The position numbers were made by a program, and so were the translations under genes. Of a DNA stretch of 64,000 bases, positions 1 to 6,272 are shown one piece after another (the first letter of the stretch is position 1; each line of letters begins with the position of its first letter). The notes below the pieces were generated by a model. It worked only from the letters and a program-made list of their open reading frames with translations. It did no database searches and was not told the DNA's origin. The stretch comes from Pseudomonas sp. Au-Pse12 (GTDB lineage: Bacteria > Pseudomonadota > Gammaproteobacteria > Pseudomonadales > Pseudomonadaceae), in contig NZ_JAJTTH010000002.1 in the NCBI RefSeq assembly GCF_021341665.1, positions 372,001 through 436,000 of the forward strand, in the 5' to 3' direction.

Positions 1-204
1 ATCCCATAGCTGGACCATGGCCTCGGCCCGGGTCGCCAGCTCCGGCAGCCGGATCAGTACCCCGGCGCGAAACGGCTGGGGCTCGTCGGCCAGGCCCTGG
101 TTGGCATCCAGCACCGCCTCGACACAACCGTTGAGATGGCCGTAGTGCTGGTAGCACAGGGTGTCGAGCAGATCACCGTCAGACGTTCTGCAAGTCGTCG
201 CCAT
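1..204 (-). CDS. Tail protein X (gpX-like), partial at window edge
   Basis: Baseplate-hub/tail protein of the P2 gpX family, a small LysM-like protein of contractile tails. Reading leftwards from the ATG at 204 gives MATTCRTSDGDLLDTLCYQH, then a stretch with VLDANQGLAD and VLIRLPEL, typical of gpX. Sixty-eight codons are visible and the frame is still open at base 1, so the C-terminus is missing. The start lies inside the 3' end of the gpU-like gene (26-base overlap), the same arrangement as in R-pyocin clusters. The expected next genes (gpD, lytic enzyme) would be left of the window. Confidence 0.85.
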   Translation of the reverse strand, partial: MATTCRTSDGDLLDTLCYQHYGHLNGCVEAVLDANQGLADEPQPFRAGVLIRLPELATRAEAMVQLWD

Positions 205-1024
205 AGCTTACGAACTCCAATGAAAAACCTTGTTTGCGCGGGATGCCGCCGGCCAGCAGGTGGCTCTGGTCTTCCTCGATGCTGGTCAGGCACCAGGTGC
301 CCAGCACCTCACCGTAGCCCGTGGTCAGGCTCAGCGGCTGCAAGCGCCGGCCGATGCTGCGCAGGGTCTGCAACTGCCCCAGACCGCCCTTGAACCCGGG
401 AAACACCGCCCCCTTGAGGGATATCCGCTCTTCGCCCTGGCCCACCGCCTGCTGGGCAACACTGCGGCCCAGGCGTTCCTGCCCGGCCCAGCGGAACCCG
501 GTCTGGCGCCGCAGTTCCTCGAAGGCCGCGGTGTCGACGTTGAAGTAGTAGGGCTGAGCGCCAGCACCTAGCGGTTGCAGGATCAGCAGGTGCGGGAAGG
601 GTTTCACCGCCTCGGCCGCCGGCGTGGCCGGCTCGGCAAACGCGGCGCTCGGGAAGATGTTGCCCAGGGAAGGGCTGATCTGCCCGCCGATCCGATTGAT
701 CGCCGCGCCGGCCTTGGCCACCTGCTCCTGCAAGGCGCCAAGGCGCTGCTGCACCTGCCCCGCCACCGTCACCGCCTGGCTGTACTTGGCCGCCACTTCA
801 CCGACGACCGACTGCGCGGCGCTGATGCTGCGCATCGTGCGTTGCAACTTGGCGCCCAGCGCCGGCCCGACAAAGGGCAGGTTTTCCAGTTCCAGGGCCG
901 CGCCGCCGATGTCGCTAATGGCGCCGTTCATGGGCCCGAGCATTTCATCGGCACTGCGCCGCCCCGCCTCTGCTGCCGCCACCAGGGAACCCAGCCCCGA
1001 CTGCAGCTGTTCCATGTAAGCCAT
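179..1024 (-). CDS. Tail protein U (gpU-like) with long N-terminal extension
   Basis: A 281-residue tail protein. Residues about 145-281 carry the P2 gpU pattern (LLILQPLGAG, then FKGGLGQLQTLRSIG, GTWCLTSIEEDQSHL and the C-terminal FSLEFVSYGDD). In P2, gpU acts at the tail terminus during tail completion. The first 140 residues are an Ala/Gly-rich, probably helical segment not found in P2 gpU, which is only about 160 residues. The ATG at 1024 is preceded by GGAG at good spacing. It follows the tape-measure gene by 9 bases and overlaps gpX. The gpU assignment for the C-terminal half is firm; the role of the extension is unknown. Confidence 0.88.
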   Translation of the reverse strand: MAYMEQLQSGLGSLVAAAEAGRRSADEMLGPMNGAISDIGGAALELENLPFVGPALGAKLQRTMRSISAAQSVVGEVAAKYSQAVTVAGQVQQRLGALQEQVAKAGAAINRIGGQISPSLGNIFPSAAFAEPATPAAEAVKPFPHLLILQPLGAGAQPYYFNVDTAAFEELRRQTGFRWAGQERLGRSVAQQAVGQGEERISLKGAVFPGFKGGLGQLQTLRSIGRRLQPLSLTTGYGEVLGTWCLTSIEEDQSHLLAGGIPRKQGFSLEFVSYGDDLQNV

Positions 1025-1033
1025 GCCCTCTCC

Positions 1034-3580
1034 TTAAACGTGTGCAGCGTCGAACAGCTGGCGAGCGGCAGCCTGACGGCTGAACTCGTCGAACTGCCAG
1101 CGCAGATGCGGTTCCAGTTCCCGGGCCAGTTGCGCGGGGTCGCGCACATCGCCCTGGACCGAGATCGACAGGTAGGGCGCGAAGCTGAACTGCTGCTCGA
1201 TCACCGGTGGTACCTGCGGCTTGAACGACTCTGGCGCGGTGATCATGGCCGGCGCCGCGCTGGACGACGACGGACTGGTCATCGAACGCACGGCCTGCCC
1301 CATCAGCGGAGGTGTCTGGCCTTTCTGGAAGGATTTGGCGATATCGCCCATGACCGGCGGGATGTTCTGCCCGGCGTTGCGCATCATCAGCGGACCGGCT
1401 GCGGGCATCTGCTTGAGCGACTCGTCGGAGCCGAACAGCTTTTTACCCAAGGCACCACCGGCGGCCGAACCACCCCAGGCGCCCAGTGCGCCGCCCACCA
1501 ACCCGCCAATGACAGTACCGATGACTGGCACCACGGAGCCGATGGCCGCGCCTGCTGCTGCACCGGCAGCGGCCCCGGCAAGATTGCCCGCCGCCTCGCC
1601 GTAGCCCTCGGCTTTTTCATCCTGGGTCTGGGCATTTTGGTAGGTGTCCGCTATCTGGATACCCGCACCGATCACCGAAAGGAGCCCACCGCGCTTGAGC
1701 AACGATGCCGCCCCTTTGGCCAGGGAGCCAACACCTTTAACTGCCGCTGCAGACGCGCCCGCCCCCTTGGCCACTTTTGCCAGCCCGCTGGGCGCCAACG
1801 GGCTCTTGCCCACTGGGCTGCCCACCCGCTTCGCACGTGGCCCGCGCCTGGGCGCATTACGCCCGCCACGGCCCCGTCGGCGTTGCTTGTCCAAGCCGCA
1901 GTCGATCATCGGCTCGCAACAGTCGACGCCTGGCGCATTACGGCCAGGCGCTCGTTTTGCCGCCGTGGGGTCGACTTTCAACCCACCCCGCAAGACATTC
2001 ACCAGGCCCTTGCCCATGGTGTAGACCGCCATGAGTTTCTTCACCGCGACATAAGCGGCGCCCAAGGCGGCCACACCCTGCACCAACGATGGGTTCTGCT
2101 CCGCCAGCTCGGTCAGCTTGCCGACCAACAGGGTGATGCCCTTGGCCGCTAGGTCCGTGGCCGGTCGCAGGGCCTCCCCCACCACCCGCTGGCCTTCGTC
2201 AATAGCCTGATCGGCTTCAGCCCACAACTGCTTGGAGGCTTGTCGGCGCTCGGCGAGGTTCCTGGCAAGAACGCCAGAGGCGCTCAACGAATCCTTCTTC
2301 ACCTGCTCATACTGCTGGCGGCCCTGGGTCTGGGCCAGCAAGGCCGCCTTGATCTGCATATCGGTGAACAGGTCGCCGGTGCGCAGCGACTCTTCCAGGG
2401 CCTCAAGGGTCGCCTTGGCCTTGGCCGGGTCGGTTTCCTGGCTGATCTGCGCCTGGGCCTCGGCCATCTTCGCGGCCTTGGCCGGGTCAATGGCCCTGAC
2501 GTAACGCATGGCCAGGGCAAAGCTCGCCTCCAGGCTCGACATGCCCTTCTGGATACCGGTGTTGAGCGACGCCTGATAATCAATGCCGGCATCTTCATAA
2601 GCCTTGACCGCTTCACTGGAGCCGATTTTGTCGATCCAGTTCTGCAGTTGACCAGCGGCCTGATCAGCACCGCCCGCGGTGTTCATCTGCACTTGCAGCA
2701 TCGAGCCCAGCTGACTCACCGCCTCCATACCGGTAAGCCCTTGCGCGCTTGCGCTCTTGAGCAGCGCCGGGAGCAAACGCGCCATGTCGGCGGCTTCAAA
2801 ATTGCCCGACTGCCCCTGCTGGGCGATAGCCTCCAGGGCCTGCTCCATGACCTTGGGATCACTGATTCCGGCTTTCAGCTCCAAGGCCCGCATCAGGTTT
2901 GCGGTGTCGTCGACACTCGCGCCCTGCCCCACCGCAAACTGGGCGGCCAGCCCTGTGTAGCCTTGTGCCTTGTCCAACGACATGCCGCTGGCCATCATCT
3001 GGCTCACCAGCGCCGCCACGTCGTTACGGGCCATCCCCGTGTCACGCGAGGTCTGAATGACCGTGCGGCTCAACTGCGCTTCCTGAGGCTGGTTGACCAC
3101 ATTGGCCTTGATCGCCATGTCACGGATCAACGCCTGATAGTCGGCGCTGATCTTGACCGGGGCGCGCAGTTTATCGACCCCGAACTTTGCCCAGTCATAA
3201 GCCGCCTTGAAGTCGGCCTTGCCCCGGGCAACCTGCTGCAGCCCACGGGCCTGAAGCGCAGAACCCCGAGCCACCTTGCCCAGCGCTTGATATTCCTGGC
3301 GCAGCTTGTGCACCTGAATACCCTGCTTGCGCAGCCCATCCCGGTGCTCTTCCAATTGAAGTTTCAGCCCGGCTGCGGAGGCCGCGCCAGCGGCGTGAGC
3401 CTTTCTCCATTCCCTGCCCAGGCGTTGGGTTTCACCGATGGTGCTTTGCAACCCCTTGGCCTTGCTGCCCTGCTGCTCCAGTTGCTTGATCCGGTCTTCC
3501 ACCGTCTTGAAGGCGGCGTCCCACGTCGAACTGAGGGCGGTACCCAGCAGCACCAGCCCCGATACCCGCTTGTTCGCCAT
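1034..3580 (-). CDS. Tail tape measure protein
   Basis: 848 residues from the ATG at 3580, which has GGAG seven bases upstream; an in-frame earlier ATG at 3625 lacks such a site. Tape measure proteins set tail length and occupy the tube lumen. The N-terminal 150 residues are coiled-coil-like (Lys/Glu/Gln-rich), followed by the tape-measure core with repeated helical Ala-rich segments to about residue 490. Residues about 660-713 form a Gly/Ala zipper-like hydrophobic stretch (GGLVGGALGAWGGSAAGGAL). An unusual Arg-rich patch with three cysteines (CCEPMIDC) lies near residues 553-560. Position between chaperone E and gpU, plus length, fits an R-type tailocin. Confidence 0.9.
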   Translation of the reverse strand: MANKRVSGLVLLGTALSSTWDAAFKTVEDRIKQLEQQGSKAKGLQSTIGETQRLGREWRKAHAAGAASAAGLKLQLEEHRDGLRKQGIQVHKLRQEYQALGKVARGSALQARGLQQVARGKADFKAAYDWAKFGVDKLRAPVKISADYQALIRDMAIKANVVNQPQEAQLSRTVIQTSRDTGMARNDVAALVSQMMASGMSLDKAQGYTGLAAQFAVGQGASVDDTANLMRALELKAGISDPKVMEQALEAIAQQGQSGNFEAADMARLLPALLKSASAQGLTGMEAVSQLGSMLQVQMNTAGGADQAAGQLQNWIDKIGSSEAVKAYEDAGIDYQASLNTGIQKGMSSLEASFALAMRYVRAIDPAKAAKMAEAQAQISQETDPAKAKATLEALEESLRTGDLFTDMQIKAALLAQTQGRQQYEQVKKDSLSASGVLARNLAERRQASKQLWAEADQAIDEGQRVVGEALRPATDLAAKGITLLVGKLTELAEQNPSLVQGVAALGAAYVAVKKLMAVYTMGKGLVNVLRGGLKVDPTAAKRAPGRNAPGVDCCEPMIDCGLDKQRRRGRGGRNAPRRGPRAKRVGSPVGKSPLAPSGLAKVAKGAGASAAAVKGVGSLAKGAASLLKRGGLLSVIGAGIQIADTYQNAQTQDEKAEGYGEAAGNLAGAAAGAAAGAAIGSVVPVIGTVIGGLVGGALGAWGGSAAGGALGKKLFGSDESLKQMPAAGPLMMRNAGQNIPPVMGDIAKSFQKGQTPPLMGQAVRSMTSPSSSSAAPAMITAPESFKPQVPPVIEQQFSFAPYLSISVQGDVRDPAQLARELEPHLRWQFDEFSRQAAARQLFDAAHV

Positions 3581-3609
3581 CTGCTTCTCCTGATCCTTGG
3601 GTGACGGGC

Positions 3610-4027
3610 TCAATCCGTGAGCCACCAGACCATGTCGGAAAACCTCATGGTCATGATTTCCTCGGCGGCGAAATGCAGCTCGCTGGCGAGCCGCTTCGCC
3701 GCCATTTTCATCACCGCAGGATCAAAGCTCGTCGTCTTGCACCAGGCGAAAATAGCCGGCCTGCAGGCGCTGATAATCCTTGAGCGCCATGCCCTCCAGG
3801 TCCTTGGCGCTGATTTGCGCCAGGCTGGCAAACAGCATCAGCTCGCGCTGCTCATCATCGCCAACCGCCCCGGCATTGGCCGCGCGCACATCACGCACGG
3901 TGGGCGCGCGCAGGGTGACCTTGTCGCAGACCACGCCATTCATCTCCACCGGCTTGCTGAGGCTGATCACGACGTTATCCGCGCTCAGGGTCATCCAGGC
4001 CGGGATCGTGTTGATTGCTTGAGACAT
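3610..4027 (-). CDS. Predicted gpE-gpE' fusion made by +1 frameshift
   Basis: Tail assembly chaperones of contractile and long-tailed phages are commonly made as a short form and a frameshifted long form. Here gpE ends ...GAG CTT TGA at 3722. The overlapping frame, read as CTT (T) GAT from base 3723, continues for 37 codons (DPAVMKMAAKRLASELHF to SDMVWWLTD) before a TGA at 3610. The join needs a +1 shift at CTT TGA, the same heptamer core as the programmed +1 site of release factor 2 (prfB). The fusion would be 138 residues. An internal ATG at 3711 lacks a convincing ribosome site. Frameshifting is inferred, not shown. Confidence 0.55.
3722..4027 (-). CDS. Tail assembly chaperone (gpE-like), short form
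   Basis: A 101-residue protein located between tail tube and tape measure, the invariant position of tail assembly chaperones. The sequence (MTLSADNVVISLSKPVEMNG, then VTLRAPTVRDV and LEGMALKDYQRLQAGYFRL) fits the phage tail assembly protein family that includes P2 gpE-like and Mu gp41-like proteins. By analogy it binds the tape measure while the tube polymerises and is not part of the finished particle. The stop codon is a TGA directly after CTT, and a second ORF overlaps downstream in the +1 frame (see the fusion entry). Confidence 0.85.
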   Translation of the reverse strand: MSQAINTIPAWMTLSADNVVISLSKPVEMNGVVCDKVTLRAPTVRDVRAANAGAVGDDEQRELMLFASLAQISAKDLEGMALKDYQRLQAGYFRLVQDDEL

Positions 4028-4040
4028 GCGGTTGGTTTCC

Positions 4041-4550
4041 TTACAGGCCCAGGGCCGAACGTTGGGCGGCGAGCTGGTCGACGCCGTTGATCACACGCTT
4101 CATGCCCAGGGCATCGATCTCGTAGATCAGGCGACCGTCGACTTCCAGCTTGTAGTAGGTCAGCGCCACGTTGTGCTTGACCTCGGCCTTGTCGCCGGAC
4201 TTCCAGTCGCCCATGTCGACCTCCTTGAGCAGGCCGCGCAAGGTCACGATCACCGGGGTGACCTTGCCCTTGAGGCCCTTGAAGGCACCACGGAACACAC
4301 CGTTGAAACCGCTGCCATCGGCCAAGCCGAACATCTTCAGCGACTCGCGGCGCACACCGGTGGTGGTGAAGCCGGCTTCCTGTTTCTCCATGCCCATGTC
4401 CAGTTCCACCGGCACATCCATGCCGCCGACACGATGCTCCTCGGTCTTGAGGGTCAACTTGGGCAGGGTCAGGCTCGGCACGTCGCCTTGAAAGCTGATG
4501 CCATCGACGAACAGGTTCATGTTCGCCAGGGTTTCGGGAATCATTGCCAT
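4041..4550 (-). CDS. Major tail tube protein (FII)
   Basis: 169 residues beginning MAMIPETLANMNLFVDGISF, typical of the P2 FII tail-tube family. It polymerises as stacked hexameric rings to form the inner tube that is driven through the target cell envelope; in R-tailocins this depolarises the cell. Residues about 24-70 (FQGDVPSLTLPKLTLKTEEH) and the C-terminal half (YYKLEVDGRLIYEIDALGM) carry the conserved beta-rich core. It lies 12 bases downstream of the sheath gene, the standard FI-FII pair, so the two are almost certainly co-translated in bulk. Confidence 0.95.
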   Translation of the reverse strand: MAMIPETLANMNLFVDGISFQGDVPSLTLPKLTLKTEEHRVGGMDVPVELDMGMEKQEAGFTTTGVRRESLKMFGLADGSGFNGVFRGAFKGLKGKVTPVIVTLRGLLKEVDMGDWKSGDKAEVKHNVALTYYKLEVDGRLIYEIDALGMKRVINGVDQLAAQRSALGL

Positions 4551-4562
4551 TGCTGCTGCTCC

Positions 4563-5729
4563 TTAAGCGGTGTGTTCGAGGACTTCGGTCAGCCACTGGT
4601 TGGTGACCTCGACCCGGAAGTTGGGGTTTTCGGCCGGTGGCACGTCGGTGAAGCGGATGTTCCAGTACACCTTGCCCTGCTCCAGCTGGCTGGCGGTGTT
4701 GAGCTCAGTGTCGGCGTAGACCTCGAAATTGATGATCGCGCCCTGGTTCTTCAGGTCGCGCATGAACGCCTGCAGGCCCTCGGTCACGTCCTTGACGTAG
4801 GTCGCGGTGATCGAGCGGTCCACCGCCCACTTGTGGCCGTAGAGGATGGCGTCCATGACGATGTCCATGGTCCGCACCCGGGTGACAAAGGCCCACTTCG
4901 GATCGCTGGACAGCGTGCGGTTGCCCCACAGGCGGAAGCCTTCATCACGAATGATGGTGGTGATGTTGGCGTTGTTCAGCAGGTTGGCGCGGCAGGTGTC
5001 ATCGCCGTCGAGGAACTCGATGGAACGCGAGGTGCCGGTGATGCCGACAAACTCCTTGTTCGATGGCGAGGCCCAGAAGCCGTACTCGTTGTCGGTCCAG
5101 GCGAACAGCCCGGCGACCCAGGCCGAAGCGGCTGCATCGACGGTGGCGCTGGCGCCGTTGTCCCAGTACCGGATGCCCGGATCGACCAGGTAGGCGCGCT
5201 TGGCGCCGAAGTTCTTGGCGTAGGCCAGGGCCGCCTCGTCGGTGCTGTTCGGGCCGTCGAGAATCGCCAGGCCGCGCAGCTTGTCGGCCAGGGCGACCAG
5301 GGCGGTACCGACCGCCAGGGTCGAGCTGTGCTTGGGCGCCACCAGCAAGCGCGGCTGGGCGTTGAAGCGGCTCTTGCCATCGAGCAAGGCTTGCAGACCG
5401 GTACGTTTACCGTCGGCCAGCACCCCGCCGATGATCGCCGAGGTCTGCTCGGCCGCATCCGCCACCTTGGCCACGCCGCAAGCGACGATCACCGCCTTGG
5501 CCCGTTGGTAAATGGCCTGGCAGGCCTTGGTAATGGCCGCATCCGGGCCCCAGGCGGCGATGGCCTCACGCTCGTTGGTGATCAGCACCAGGTCATTGCT
5601 CTTGGCACTGAAGGCCGGAGCCTCGGTGAAGGTGTCCACCAGGCCGATGATCGAAGATGTCGGCAACGAGATTGTGCGCGCGCCGGTGTCGACGTTGGTG
5701 ACAGTAACGCCGTGGAAAAAACCACTCAT
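4563..5729 (-). CDS. Contractile tail sheath protein (FI)
   Basis: 388 residues from the ATG at 5729 (GGAG seven bases upstream); the ORF could extend to 5774 but that part runs through a terminator hairpin. The start MSGFFHGVTVTNVDTGARTI and the C-terminal domain (AFMRDLKNQGAI, YWNIRFTDVPPAENPNFRVE) are those of P2 FI/R-pyocin sheaths. The protein assembles around the tube in an extended state and contracts on receptor binding. This gene is the strongest evidence that the cluster is contractile (R-type) rather than flexible (F-type). It is separated from the upstream fibre genes by two terminator-like hairpins. Confidence 0.97.
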   Translation of the reverse strand: MSGFFHGVTVTNVDTGARTISLPTSSIIGLVDTFTEAPAFSAKSNDLVLITNEREAIAAWGPDAAITKACQAIYQRAKAVIVACGVAKVADAAEQTSAIIGGVLADGKRTGLQALLDGKSRFNAQPRLLVAPKHSSTLAVGTALVALADKLRGLAILDGPNSTDEAALAYAKNFGAKRAYLVDPGIRYWDNGASATVDAAASAWVAGLFAWTDNEYGFWASPSNKEFVGITGTSRSIEFLDGDDTCRANLLNNANITTIIRDEGFRLWGNRTLSSDPKWAFVTRVRTMDIVMDAILYGHKWAVDRSITATYVKDVTEGLQAFMRDLKNQGAIINFEVYADTELNTASQLEQGKVYWNIRFTDVPPAENPNFRVEVTNQWLTEVLEHTA

Positions 5730-5746
5730 GGATAAACTCCAGACAT

Positions 5747-5771
5747 GAAAAAGCCCCGGGTGAAGGGGGCT
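5747..5771 (-). terminator. Intrinsic terminator upstream of sheath gene
   Basis: On the minus strand AGCCCC-loop-GGGGCT (arms 5766-5771 and 5752-5757) is followed by a run of T (complement of A at 5748-5752). It lies between the fibre chaperone and the sheath gene, only 18 bases before the sheath ATG. Confidence 0.65.
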
Positions 5772-5807
5772 CATAGGGATGATTGATTAGTGGGGAGCGG
5801 GAAAGAA

Positions 5808-5831
5808 AACACCCCGACGGTGCGGGGCGTT
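5808..5831 (-). terminator. Intrinsic terminator at end of fibre chaperone gene
   Basis: Arms ACGCCCCG (5830-5823) and CGGGGTGT (5816-5809) with one mismatch and a six-base loop, followed by TTTTC on the minus strand. The left arm overlaps the last bases of the fibre chaperone gene. Together with the hairpin at 5747-5771 it forms a tandem terminator inside the tailocin operon. Confidence 0.6.
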
Positions 5832-6259
5832 TATTGGGTTTGCTCGGCGATCCAGGATGGGGCCACTGGGCGGTGCTCGGTTTGTGGAAAGTCCGGGGAT
5901 TGGGGCCAGTTGCGTAGGGTTTGTACGTAAACAAGCAGCTCCTTGAACTGCTCACCTGTCAGCGTCGTAGGGGCCTCAACTTCCAGTTGATCGCGGTGCC
6001 GCTCGCGCAGCCACATCACAGAGGCCAGCTCGATGTCGCGCCACTCGCGTTCCTGTGCCGCCAGGTCCGGAACAACTTCGGGCGCATCGACAAGATACGG
6101 CAAGCCCTGTTCATCATGAGCACGGACCTTTCCTGGCGGAGGGTCGCCGATCACTGCTAAATACAGGACATCCGAGATTTCGAGTGCATCGGCGGGAATT
6201 GTCGGGTGCATACCGATGAGATAAGTGGTTCCAGTGCTAGGGCTATAAAGTCGCTTCAT
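5831..6259 (-). CDS. Tail fibre assembly chaperone (Tfa-like)
   Basis: 142 residues from the ATG at 6259, chosen because GGAG lies seven bases upstream; an ATG at 6265 is too close to it. It begins MKRLYSPSTGTTYLIGMHPT, and the C-terminal half is acidic and helical (WRDIELASVMWLRERHRDQL, then FKELLVYVQTLRNWPQSPDF), typical of Tfa/DUF4376 fibre chaperones. Such proteins are needed for folding or attachment of the cognate fibre and usually move with it as a cassette. It is 13 bases downstream of the fibre gene, matching the R-pyocin order. Confidence 0.85.
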   Translation of the reverse strand: MKRLYSPSTGTTYLIGMHPTIPADALEISDVLYLAVIGDPPPGKVRAHDEQGLPYLVDAPEVVPDLAAQEREWRDIELASVMWLRERHRDQLEVEAPTTLTGEQFKELLVYVQTLRNWPQSPDFPQTEHRPVAPSWIAEQTQ

Positions 6260-6272
6260 TTTCATCTCCAGT

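Noticed and set aside
4026..5735. 569-codon plus-strand ORF opposite sheath and tube genes
   Set aside because: Antisense to well-recognised FI/FII genes; composition is that of a GC-rich mirror frame with no domain or ribosome site.
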